Assembly (NCBI RefSeq): GCF_002994745.2
Contig: NC_037090.1
Coordinates: 5,143,501 to 5,207,500 of the forward strand
Direction: 5' to 3'
Length of the DNA: 64,000 nt
Source of the DNA: Rosa chinensis
Lineage: Eukaryota; Streptophyta; Magnoliopsida; Rosales; Rosaceae
Part shown: piece by piece, positions 32,091 to 42,767 of the stretch
Position numbering within the stretch: position 1 is the stretch's first letter
Layout: each line of letters begins with the position of its first letter
The notes under the pieces: model-generated
What the model saw: the letters and a program-made list of their open reading frames with translations, nothing else
What the model was told of the DNA's origin: nothing
The model's database searches: none
Made by a program: the position numbers and the translations under genes

Positions 32091-34224
32091 AGAGGTCTGT
32101 TAGTGTCATGAACCCTATCTTAGCTAAGACTGAGGGGAGAAGAAGAGGAGTGTGTGCCACTTGGGTCCTAGCTTCTGTGATGATTGTGTAGAAATATTCA
32201 CTGCTGCTGTAGTTATTTACTTAGTCGTCGAATTTACTAGCTTCTGTGATGCTTTTGGGAAGCATAAATTGCTATTTTGAGAATTCACTTGTTCCCTAAT
32301 ACTTCGTTTGTATTTCTATTAAGTTGGAATCAGGGTTTAGTTTGATATGAGTTTCAAAGATCCCAAATATTTGTTTCTGGGAAGCAATTTCATCTCAAAA
32401 AAGAAAAGCTTTATATTCAAAAGGTCTAATTGGGTATGATGCTACTTGAGCTTCTGCTTCATCTTGCTATTGTTCTAGGTTGATGAATTTGGGTTGTAAA
32501 CATATCGAAGTTGTGGTTTTCTCCATTTAAGGCAAGCTTTTTCCCCTGCAGTCTTATTGCCAATGTTGAATTAACAATCTTTTATGCTAATTAAGCACAA
32601 GCGTTCAAGCCTTCTAGTCGATCCATCATTAATCTTTGTGGATTTCGAAGACATGGGCTGCCGGAATAAGAAGGCATGTGTAGAATTTCTTAAAAATCAT
32701 ACTTTACTAATGGGAATTTTTTTTTGCAAGAAAATAAGAGCATTACATTTTGGCTGAAGCACACTTATCGTAGTTTAAGAAAAACTTTTAATTTTTCGAG
32801 TCAACTCCACCTCCTGAATCATGAATATACGTGATAAATTCAAATAGAAACCGTCATCACTCATCAGCAGTGTCTTGTAATGAACTACAAAGGATCAGGC
32901 TTATTACTGAAACAATAAAATAAAAAAAGCAAAAACAGAAGACACACTCATTAGACCCAGACCAACTCGAGGCACAAGCCTAAAAACCAAGCCCAGGATC
33001 ATGTCCAGATTTGAAAGACTCAAGCCCAAAAGCTTTACTGTAATCCCCCCACTGATCCTGGCCCAAACTTAATTTCCTTCAAGCCCCAACCCATCGATAT
33101 GTAAACTTTCTCCGATTCACTCCGCCTGCCACTGCCACTACCACTACCACTACCATTGCCACCTTATGCTAGATCCGCTGCCGACTTCCACCAAGCTTCT
33201 AACAGAGACACCCACTAGAGCAGCCTTTGATCTAAGCCATGGCTAGAAGGACGTCCAGATAAAATAATTCGGCAACAACGCATCTAGACTAGGGGTTATC
33301 ATTTGACCCTTGGGCCCTAAGCTCATTTCAAGCCCGCCCGACAAACCTTTGTATTAGAACGGATCGGCCCGGCCTTTTCTCAAATAAGCTACTGTATGGG
33401 CCATGCAAATGAAGCTCGGCCTAGCCCTGTAAGCCCGCCTAATTGAGCCCTGATACTTTTTTATTTTCTAAATATGTTCATCTTTTATTTTTTATTTTTT
33501 ATGCACATACAACTTAGAGCCCCCCCTTTCTTATTTTGTAGTTGATTTAGTAAGCTTTATTTTCTTTGTTAAACAACAATTAATTTTGAGAAATTTGGAG
33601 AGATAATTAATTGAATATAACCACATTAACTAATTTTTGTAAATATTATTAAGGTAATTTCAAAATATATATTAAATAGGGTACAAAAAAAAAAAGAGTC
33701 TTGGACCAAGACGTAGCGGCAAAGGCGCTTTTGCTGTCCGACTGGGAGAAGATCAATCGTTCTCTAGGGGTTTTCTCTTTTCTCACTCGTGTGGCGCATT
33801 CAAGAAGTGGATGTTTTGTTAGATCAGTGTTGATCTCTTAACCTCAAGTCTCAATACTATTCTAATTCATTCATATCATCCACGTCCAGTCATTAGTCTT
33901 GTAACCAGTCAATTATTTAACTGCAATATAAATTTATATATATCATGAATAATTTATAATATAATATATATATATAATTATTGTTTTTCATAATTTATGA
34001 ATTTCAATCCTAAAATCTATTTGGTGATCACATTGAATAGGTTCCCAAAAATTGCGAGTCGCACAAGTGTTGGTGTTTTGGGTTCAACCGTACCGGTCAG
34101 GTACTGACGTCCCTTTTTTTGTTGGGTGTTTGGCCACGTGGTAAACACCTCATCGCCCGAAACTTTCTTATTAACTCCTTCTTTCTGAGTGGAACCCACT
34201 TTCCCGCCTTTTCTTAACCTTACG

Positions 34225-34265
<41 letters not shown>

Positions 34266-34771
34266 AAGTTTAGGCCTCAAGGCGTTTAGGGATCCAAATC
34301 TACGTTAGAGTGATTATTAATTTCTTGTTATAAATTGATCCAATTTCTGTGGCTTCTCGTTTTGAGTTTTGGTTCGAGTCTGAACCTTATGTTGTATACA
34401 TGCATATGAATATGATGAAGCAATGAAAGTTATACAACAAGTTTAGAAGAAGTAACTGATCGACACATAAAGCTATATATAAGATTCCATTAGCAGCTAG
34501 AAGCTGAATCTTACACTCAGAAATTAGAGTACGTAGATTACATACATAGGATTGATTATTTATAGCAACAAATTAAGAAACTGGCATGGGAATTCTAACA
34601 ACGTACATAGAAGAATCACGGGTTTGTGATATCTTCGATCAACGACTAGAACTTACTTAGTACTACACCACAGCGTTGTCATCGAATTAACGGATCAGAA
34701 GATCGAGCTAACGATGAATCTTTATGTATTAATTAGTGGGTACATGCATGGAGACTTCTTGTTGTGCTGCT
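32091..34771. other. long non-coding stretch with duplicated blocks and a (TC)n tract
   Basis: 32091-32530 is the empty-site counterpart of the block at 38170-40330. 32545-32672 resembles 28095-28295. Around 33280-33450 there is GC-rich GGCCCGG/AGCCCG-type sequence similar to hAT subterminal DNA, but no ends could be defined. 34217-34262 is a (TC)n microsatellite. The sequence before it has a promoter-leader look, but no plus-strand gene follows. Confidence 0.45.
34217..34262. repeat. (TC)n microsatellite
   Basis: Uninterrupted CT dinucleotides over about 46 bp. Confidence 0.95.
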
Positions 34772-35678
34772 TCAGTGGAGCTTCAGGTTCCTCATCCTGC
34801 ATGTAAATTTACCAGACAAGGCTAATTAATGGGATTAGCTTTGGCTAAAAATTAACTCTAATAGGTTCGAGTTTAGTGTATCACAATAAATCTTACATGC
34901 ATGTATTTCAAAGCTAAATCTTACCTACGACAACTAATTAATTAAAAGCATGTTGAAAAGCGGTTGAAGGCTTGAAACTAGCTTGGTGTTGCTAGAGGTT
35001 AAAATAGGCTTAATTAATGAACCCACTTTATAGGCTTAATGAACCCACTATTTGTCTGAAGTTTGGAAATTACTTGTAGTTTTGGATACCCAATTTCCTG
35101 GTAAGTTAACAGCTTCTAAGATATTGACCATTAGATATATATGTAAAGGTACGTAAGAGTAAGAAGTGGGTTAGCAGAGGTCAATGGTCCAATGGATGGT
35201 CATGTTATAGCATAATAAGATGAAAAGAAAAAGCTTGCTGATGTTGAATGGTAGAATAAGAATTCAAGCACAGAAATTTCACGTTGGGTTGTCAAAGAAT
35301 CAGAAAGTAACATTTATAAATGTAATTGCTGCGTAATTAGGTGGAGGAGGACGACTTTGACAAATAGTATCACTGTATCAGTAAAGACTACCTCTTTTCC
35401 TCATCATGACCGATGTTGCCACTCCCACTCCCACCACAAGTCATGTAATCCGGGAAAGGAATTTGGCCGGACTCGATAAGCTTCACATCTTCCACAAGAA
35501 GGTCATAGTGCCTCTTAACTTCCTCGGGAGTCTTATTCCCAACGGCCCTGGCAACATTGTACCAGCGGTCGGCGGTGTCCTTGTCGTAAAGGGCTAGAGC
35601 TATCTCGAAGGCCTTGTTCTGCTTGGCAGTCCAAGACGAGCCCGAGTTACAGGAAGTACTCATTGAGCTGGATGCCAT
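34772..35678 (-). CDS. RL: RADIALIS-like single-MYB (SANT) protein, two exons
   Basis: Small I-box-type MYB/SANT nuclear protein of the RADIALIS-like (RSM/RL) family, which competes with larger MYB factors. Exon 1 is 35392-35678 and exon 2 is 34772-34796, giving 103 aa. The SANT domain spans about residues 13-68, with tryptophans in [15 protein letters not shown] and [19 protein letters not shown], then [16 protein letters not shown] and the family motif IPFPDY. The unspliced frame runs into TAG right after EEKR, but that TAG lies inside a donor (AG|GTAGT). The 25-nt second exon, 595 bp downstream after ACATGCAG, adds RMRNLKLH and a stop, which is how many RL proteins end. Both joints are in phase. 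Start: the ATG giving MASSSMSTS. Confidence 0.92.
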
Positions 35679-38164
35679 TGATGAGAAGTGCTGAAATGGT
35701 TTTCTGAAGGGTTGAAGGGCAAAGGTGAGAGTAAGGAGGAGTGAATAGAGATAAAGACTTAAGTCGAGAGTTGTGTGATCTGTGCAAAGTGGGGGAAATG
35801 CCTACTCTGTTATAAGCAAGGTTGAGGGGGTTGGGGTGGGGTGGAGTGGGGTAGTGCCAGTTGGCGAAGAGATCTTGCAAATGATGTGGAATTTGAATGA
35901 TTTGTCTCCTTAGCTACCACAAAATTAAGTGAAGCAAAGGACAAGATGACGACTAAACAGAAGGGTAGGCGAATCAGTATCTCCAAGAATTTTTGATAAA
36001 GACAATCCATAAAGTTGATCAAGGTCCTTTTCTTTCCTGCCCTTCTCTTTATGTATATTATATCGATCAGGACAGTTTTCATTATTAAGACCTTAAGAGC
36101 ATGGAGGTTAAATAATGTATGGGATACATTACGAGTTCTAAACATGATCGGATTTTCAGTCATCTTGTTGTCTTGGCAATACTTGTTTTTTAATCTATAT
36201 GTCTATTTGAAATTCAAGGGCTAGCCGCAAACCTAAAAGCTATTCTCTTGGTTATGTTACAAACTAATTTAACTAGCAATGAAGTTGATTCAAGTCATTC
36301 TTATTCTGTATGCATATTGCAGAACAATTTTGGGTTAATGAAATGATCAATTAGAAGTCCTAAAACCATTTAAACTGGTCAATTCAAGCCCAGAAACCCA
36401 GATGATCTTGTTGTTTGGGATTTTAACCCCACGAACGAATTGAGATTCAGAATTGAGAATTAAACACACCCCGCAACAACACTAGCTACAATAAAGCAGT
36501 TGACACGAGATTTTAACGTGGTTCGATCGGCAACTTTCCTAGTTACGTCCACCCAAGATATTTGCTCTTTCATTATGAGAAAAAAAACTAGTACAAAACA
36601 CATGAGTTAAATCTCATAACCCAAATTTCAAAATCCTTGTACACCCTCACTCATAAAATAATCAATAACACACTATCTCACCTAAGAGAATTTCCCTCTT
36701 AGCACTTGCATGCTTGAATACATCAGCCTTGCTACATATATATAGGCATATCAAGATCAAGGGTGGCAAGCTTCCCATCTTGTGAATAACATGGAGCATC
36801 ATACAAAGACCAAACAAGTATTCATTCAACATGATACCACCATCAATAGCTTACATCAATTAATACATTCACATACACATTTCACCTTGCCAATTTACCC
36901 ATGCACACCTGAAACATGCAACAATGTTTTCTACACCAACTATGTCAATTGTCAAACATATATAGTTGCCACATTAATACTTGTGGGACATTACTCTTAC
37001 TCTTTTTGCATGAGAATGAACACCAATCTCAACACTTATCTTCCAATTTGGTAAGTTAGGAAACTTGCCTGCTTCTGCATGAAGCGGGCAGTTTGGTAAG
37101 TTAGAGGTTTAGTTTATTAAAAGATTATAAGCGTTCCAACAGAGGAAAAAACAAGGTGGAAATATTATCTAGGTGAGCTTCTTCATCTGTTGAGATTTCG
37201 TTCAGATTACCTTCGTGTTTTACTCTCTAACTTGCCTGCTCTCTCGATCATATGGGGTCCATATGATTCAAAACCTCAGTCAATCAGATTGACCGTACAA
37301 AACTTTCACGTGCATGTACATTATAAACCCCCCACTTTTCATTTTCATTATCTTCTTGTTCTTTGAAGAGTTTCCTGGAAAGAGGCCTCTGTGTACTTAG
37401 GATAAGTGATGATGTTGTTTTAGTGTACTGTGTCCTAAACAACCTTCCAAGCTCTCTAGCTGGCTTAGCTACCGTGGTCCTTATAAGGAAGCATGATATG
37501 CACTTTGAGGTACTTCTGTCTTATCACAATCTGAGATAGGGGGAAGTTCAATTAATGAATGTTTCAGTTAAACTTAAACTCTTGGTTAATTGTGGGACAC
37601 CGCGTTTTTCTTGATTAAATTTGCAACATAAGGTAACAATGCAGAAAACCCATGTTACTGGAAATTTGAGTTCCAGGGGATAATAATTGAGATCAATTAT
37701 TTTAGGAGTCTCATTATTTCGGTCCCTTTCATGCTCCAAACAGTCGAATAGCAGTTGTAGAGAAATACAAATTTCAGTACTGCGACTACTGCCTTATAGA
37801 ACAAGGATATCCATACAAGATCATTTTGCCTTGTCTTTAGCAGTTTCTTTGAGTATGGCACAGTGAACAAAGAGTACTTATTTGATTTTGGTTCTTATTC
37901 CGTTTTTTGCTTCTATTATTCATGATGAACAGCTAGAGCCATGTCCCAACTGATAATCCTAGTCATGGACTCATGGGCAACCTACTTGCAAAGTTGCAAT
38001 AATGTAATAGAATCTTTTATAGGCCATTGTTCTGTAACTTCTGTTGCCCAGTTGTGGTTTGTAGAACATCGATCTCACTTATCCATAACACTGCACATCC
38101 AATTACGACTGGACTTGACTGTTTCAATGCTTCAGTCAATTGTTGTCTTGACTTCATTGGTTCA
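35679..38164. other. RL upstream region and long spacer
   Basis: The right-hand side of the RL gene (promoter for the minus strand) grades into AT-rich spacer. 36425-36790 looks like a repeat (separate entry). Several short ORFs have no recognisable protein similarity. Confidence 0.4.
36425..36790. repeat. possible LTR-retrotransposon fragment
   Basis: Contains GAGATTTTAACGTGGTTCGA followed by GTTACGTCCACC, a combination I associate with plant LTR/TRIM-type repeats. No LTR ends, primer site or coding domains could be fixed. Confidence 0.3.
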
Positions 38165-38417
38165 TAGGGCAGAGAATAGCCCAACTCTAAGAGGTGTTAA
38201 TAAGAGGTCTGTAGGCGTCATAAACCTTATCTGTAAGGGTCATTAACGTACCTTGTCTTAGCTAAGACTGAGAGGAAGAGAAGAGGAGTATATGCCACTT
38301 GGTTCCTAGCTTTTGTGTTATTTACTGACTGGTGGAATTTGCAATCTTCTGTGATGCTTTTGGGAAGCAATTTAGTCTAGTTTGGGAATTCACTAGTTTC
38401 CTAATACTGCCCATGCG
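38165..38417. repeat. left half of a duplicated block interrupted by a MULE
   Basis: Matches 32085-32310 with indels: CCAACTCTAAGAGG, CTTAGCTAAGACTGAG, GAGGAGT.T.TGCCACTTGG, TCTGTGATGCTTTTGGGAAG and TCCCTAATAC/TTCCTAATAC are shared in order. The PPR coding segment that precedes this block at 31.6-32.1 kb is deleted here, although the ATGCTTCAGT...GTTGTCTT stretch before it is kept (38128-38150). Confidence 0.8.
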
Positions 38418-38558
38418 TTTTTTTTTGGGTCATTGACCCAAAGCACCAAAATAAGCAAAAGTTGTTCCACTTACCCCAGCAACAAATTTTTGTTCCCACA
38501 TACACAATTTATCAGCAAATGGCCATTCTGCCCCCAATCTAATTAAAAAATTACAGTC

Positions 38559-38672
<114 letters not shown>

Positions 38673-38707
38673 CGTCGCTCCACTCCTCGTCGACGACGCT
38701 CTCACCG

Positions 38708-38948
38708 GCGACGGCCCAAAGACATGCACCTGGCCTCTCAGGCCGGAGTCCGATACATCATGGAGAACCACAGCAACATCGCCAACCTCATTACTCTTCT
38801 CGAGGCATGTAAATCGGCCAATCCTCCGCCGTCGATTGTGTGGGCCTCGCCGGCTTTGTTTGTCGCTGCGTAGAGGCTTGCCGGCTGGTCCCTCCAGTCG
38901 GATCCCGAGAACGAGACCTTGTCGTTTAAGCCGTAAACGGAGCACCCA
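38708..38948. pseudogene. captured UDP-glucuronate 4-epimerase (GAE) fragments, internally inverted
   Basis: Plus strand, about 38722-38846: [40 protein letters not shown]. These match plant UDP-glucuronate 4-epimerase (VMHLAAQAGVRYAMEN...HSNIAG...[19 protein letters not shown]). Minus strand, about 38948-38845: SVYGLNDKVSFSGSD and [15 protein letters not shown], which are the very next residues of the same enzyme ([31 protein letters not shown]), including the catalytic YxxxK. The second half has therefore been flipped relative to the first, with the break near 38845. Neither strand gives a full reading. The match is from memory of the family. Confidence 0.75.
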
Positions 38949-39235
38949 GCGCAGACAGTGGCGTGGCGTGGCATATCCGGATCTTCGTGGCCGGAGACAG
39001 CGCCGACGCGAACTTGGCCTACCACTCGGCCTTGTTTCGATGGGAACCGGTCTCTCCGATAATGATGATGACGGGGATCCCTCAGCTGCATGCCTGCACC
39101 CAAGATCCGACCTGATTTCTGGTGGCCGGAATTCAGCCTGATTTCTATGGGTTTCCTCCAGGTTTGGTGCCCAAATCAGCTCTCTTTTTTTTTTTAAGTA
39201 ACGGGACAGAAAGAAAGAAAAAAAAAATTTGAATG

Positions 39236-39712
39236 TCTATTGGGGGGTAATAGACGTCTATTGGAGGGCAATAGACGTTTTTAAATTGATATAATCTTTT
39301 CTTTTTTCTTTAATTAAAGTTTTATTTGTCTAATTTTATGAAGATTAGTTCCTATTCCTGTTACCGAAAGTTCTATTAGTGGGCAATAGACGTCTATTGG
39401 GGGGCAATACACGGCTGATAGTCATCTATTGGGGGGCAATACATGGCTGATAGTCGTCTATTGGGGGCAATAGACGTCTATTAGGGGGCAAGAGACTATT
39501 GGGGCAATAGACGTCTATTGGGGGGCAATACATGGCTGATAGTCGTCTATTGGGAGGGCAATACATGGTTAATATACGTCTATTAGGAGGCAATACATGG
39601 TTGATAGTCGTCTAATGCCCCTTTATTGGGGGGCAATACATGGCTGATAGTCGTCTATTGGGGGGCAATAGACGTCTATTAGGGGGCAATAGACGTCTAT
39701 TGGGGGCAAAAA
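39236..39712. repeat. GC-skewed minisatellite inside the second MULE
   Basis: Repeated TCTATTGGGGGGCAATAGACG and GGCAATACATGGCTGATAGT units, with a break at about 39285-39365. The related ACTGCCCCCCAGTAGA units occur in the 10.5-kb element on the opposite strand. Confidence 0.85.
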
Positions 39713-40052
39713 AACTTTCCGGTGGGTGGTAGCCGGTGATCGGAATCCGGCGGCCGGTGATCGGATTCCGGCAACCGCTCACCAGATTCCGGCGACCGGT
39801 GATCTGACTCCGGCGAAGTCCCCTATGGTTTCTCTCTCTTCCATTCTCTCTCTCTCTCTCTCTCTCTCTAAGTAACAAAGGTGAGGGTAAAATGGTATTA
39901 AAAATAATAAAAACAAAAAAAAAATCTTAATGGGGTATTAGGGAAGACCTCCTTAGAGTGTTTGGGGTAAGAGGGAATTAAAAAAACTTAGTGGGGTAAG
40001 TGGGAAAAAAATCTCTAAAAATGGTGTAAATGGACAAAAACCCTTTGTTTTT

Positions 40053-40588
40053 CTATAAAGTTTGAATGAGGATTTAGATTTTATCCTAGTCCTTTATTTT
40101 TGTTATGATATATGTTCTAGACTTCTAGTCCATCATGTTAGTTGGCTCAAAGATTCCAAAATTTGGTTCTGGGAAGCAATTTAGCCTCAGAAAAGAAGAG
40201 TTTAATATTCAAAAGGTGTAATTGGATATGATGCTACTTGAGCTTCTGCTTCCTCTTGCTACTGTTCTAGCTAGGTTGATGAATTTGGCTTGTAAACAAT
40301 ATGAAGTTCTGGTTTTCCCCATTTGAGGCAAAACATTATGAATACCTTTCACCCTTCCAACTGAAATTAAGATATATAAGCCGTATCTGACTCTTCTATG
40401 GATATCTGCTTCAATTAAAAACCTCTCATTTCTAGCTACTTTGAAAACCAGTGCAGAAGCTCAGGTTGTTCCAGAGATGAACAAGCTGCTGCTGTGGGCT
40501 AATACTATCACCCATGTTCAAATATATCGCTGATCGTTTAATAAACTAGGATCTATAAACTTCAATCTGTATTACAATTGATCATGGT
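40053..40588. repeat. right half of the duplicated block
   Basis: 40140-40330 resembles 32350-32530: GGTTCTGGGAAGCAATTT, ATATTCAAAAGGT.TAATTGG, ATGATGCTACTTGAGCTTC, GGTTGATGAATTTGG and CCATTT.AGGCAA are shared in order. With 38165-38417 it forms one copy of a duplicated segment interrupted by the MULE. Nothing coding. Confidence 0.75.
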
Positions 40589-41568
40589 TCATTTCCTTTC
40601 AATCATTACACCATTCAAATTCACTCTCAGACATTCAGTTTGATAATTGAGTGATAGACTAGCCCTGCTACTGCTACTGCTACTACAAAGTCTACAACTA
40701 CTACTACTTCTGAAACTTGACTCCTCTAGGATCACAGTCGGTATCACCTGCTCATCTTTCACTCTTTTTACAACAACCTTCAAGGGTTCCCCCACTCTGT
40801 CTCCAACTATTCCAATGATCTGCAACAAATTCAACAATCACAAGAATCATCAAATGTGCTGTAAGAAATGAATATATACCGGCTCGTAGCAGAACAAGAG
40901 ATGCTTTACATCCTCAACAACAGAATTGAATTTTCAACTTAAAAAATAATAATAATAAATTGGTACAGGGCAACTACGTTTGATATTGGTATCCTTTAGT
41001 TTTATAATTTTACTGTCTTTACAAGGAGTTGGGTAATGTCTGGAAATTCATGAACACTCTAAAAGATTACGAACTTCATATAGCAATCATCCAAAATAAG
41101 TAATGTTGATACTGAGGTGTTCAATACCACTTTAACAGTTTGAACATTCTTTCCATCAAATTCGGAGACAACGTCACCAGGACGGAACCTGGTCAACAAT
41201 TGGGCAAATGGCCCCTAGTTGGAGCATGAATATGCACCACGGCAGGTTTAACCTTAGCAAATGCACTGGCATAAGTACGGTCCGGCCTCTCCCCTGCTAT
41301 AGGGGCACCAGAAGTATCATCTTTCCTTATGTCCCGTGGAGGAACCGAACCATCACGAAAACAATGCATTGGAAGCATTCCTACAATTTCAAATTCACAC
41401 AAACACAATACATAAAAAGAAAAAGAAAAAAACAACACAATGTAGTTTTCGAAAATGAACAAAAGAATCAAATGAAGGGAGTAGACTAACCAAAGTGGCA
41501 TGGTTCCCATTGCTTGGTTTTCCATGGAAACAGCCATGATTCCCTTATTGGTGTAGGAATAGATCCCA
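40589..41568 (-). pseudogene. DEG14-like copy lacking the protease core
   Basis: Three blocks related to the DEG14 gene just upstream on the same strand. 41491-41568 corresponds to DEG14 exon 2 (SIPTPIRESW versus [10 protein letters not shown]). 41138-41380 corresponds to exon 3 (GGMLPMHCFRDGSVPPRD, AFAKVKPAVVHI) joined directly to the PDZ exon (RFRPGDVVSEFDGK), with a frame change and an in-frame TGA at the joint. 40589-40819 corresponds to the last exon ([18 protein letters not shown]) but with a longer serine-rich tail. Exons 4-8, with His, Asp and Ser of the active site, are absent. It could still be transcribed, possibly spliced around the joint, but it cannot encode a protease. Confidence 0.75.
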
Positions 41569-42159
41569 CTATCCTCCATTCTAAAATTCAACACATAAAG
41601 TAGTACAACATCATTAAACATAAAGTCATAAACTCACTAAAATGAGTAAAATCCAATCAAAGGTTTGATCTTTTTTCATTTCTTTCATTTGGGTTGGAAA
41701 AAAGTTGACTTCTTTTTATTTAGTTTCCCAGGAAGTCAGTGTATAAAGAAACTAAAATGCAAGAAAATGTTGGTAAATCAGGAAAAGAAATCTAGAGAGT
41801 GATTTTGAGTGAAAACCAGAGAATGGGTCATGTTGGATGGAAAGGAAATGGGAGTTGTTGATCGGGAGATGGTGGACGTCGTGGTTGGTGCAAGTGCTCT
41901 GCTCTGCTCTAAAAACCCCGCCTCTTTTCAGACAGCTTCTGCCGTTAGCTTCCTAGTTCCTATTGGAGTTTCAAAACAAAAGTACAAAACAGTTTTAGTT
42001 CATTTTTTGTGGACAAGTTTAAATGGGCTTTACTATCCCTCCCCAGGCCCAGATGGCCCAAAACCAATCGTGCTCGGTGCATGCTGTTAAGTATTGGATA
42101 ATTTATCGAGTGAAAGCTAAGAGCGTAAGAGGGGTTCGACAGCTGGTCTGGTGGTGGTG
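41569..42159. other. spacer upstream of the truncated DEG14 copy
   Basis: Contains a GTTGG/GGTGG-rich ORF at 41809-42090 with no recognisable similarity. It may hold the first exon or promoter of the truncated copy, but I cannot place it. Confidence 0.35.
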
Positions 42160-42175
42160 ACTGTAGGTGGTTGTT

Positions 42176-42428
42176 TTTTTTTTTTTCGATGAGTAAAGAA
42201 AATTACAGCGAAGAACTCCTAAAACAACCTAATCCATGAAAGTCAAAATTAAAACCATGAAGGAAAGAAAGAGGAAGACCATGATGCCAGTTGGCTATGT
42301 CTGTCTGTGTAGTGAAAATAGTATCTCTAGTTTTAAGACGTCCGCGAATAAGTTGCCAAGCAAAAACCTTGATTTTAAGAGATAGATGAAGTTTCCACAG
42401 CTTATTAAGCAGAGCGGATCTGGAATGA
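42176..42428 (-). mobile_element. 5'-truncated LINE with zf-RVT remnant and poly(A)
   Basis: Minus strand encodes LLNKLWKLHLSLKIKVFAWQ and LIRGRLKTRDTIF, the reverse-transcriptase zinc-binding region (zf-RVT) of plant non-LTR retrotransposons. The insertion ends in an A-tract (the T run at 42174-42186). Direct repeats ACTGTAGGTGGTTGTT (42160-42175) and ACTGTCGGTGGTTGTT (42429-42444) bracket it, 15 of 16 identical. It lies between the DEG14 gene and its truncated copy. Confidence 0.8.
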
Positions 42429-42444
42429 ACTGTCGGTGGTTGTT

Positions 42445-42767
42445 GGTGTTTGTTCTCAAACCCCAAAATCCAAAAGTTGATACTATATTGCCAAGATGAT
42501 CTAATCTTTCTTTCCATGATCTTGTGTAGTTTGCATAGTCGTCCGCCATTTAATAAACTACTAACATTCACTACTCTTTCATCAGAAAATGGTACTACTG
42601 CCGTTGTTCCTTTTTCTCTCGTTAACTGGTTCTTCACTAAGAAATATTGATAAAGAAAATCCACATTGTTACAATACATGTAACTATCACTAAACTTACA
42701 TCCATCTAAGCTGCCATCGGAGGACCGGCACGGAGGGAGGGAGTTTTACAGTCAAAAGCTTTGTCAT
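42445..42767. other. DEG14 3' flank
   Basis: Short spacer after the DEG14 stop codon on the minus strand. Nothing else supported. Confidence 0.4.

Noticed and set aside
31591..32160. 189-codon minus-strand ORF
   Set aside because: It lies opposite the degenerate PPR copy, whose plus strand shows recognisable PPR sequence. The antisense protein resembles nothing.
35388..35390. TAG as the true stop of the RADIALIS-like gene
   Set aside because: It is part of a consensus splice donor, and a 25-nt exon downstream restores the conserved family C-terminus in phase.
39236..39712. Regular repeats that look CRISPR-like at first sight
   Set aside because: Units vary in length and are contiguous without unique spacers, and the locus is inside a plant transposon. 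It is a minisatellite.
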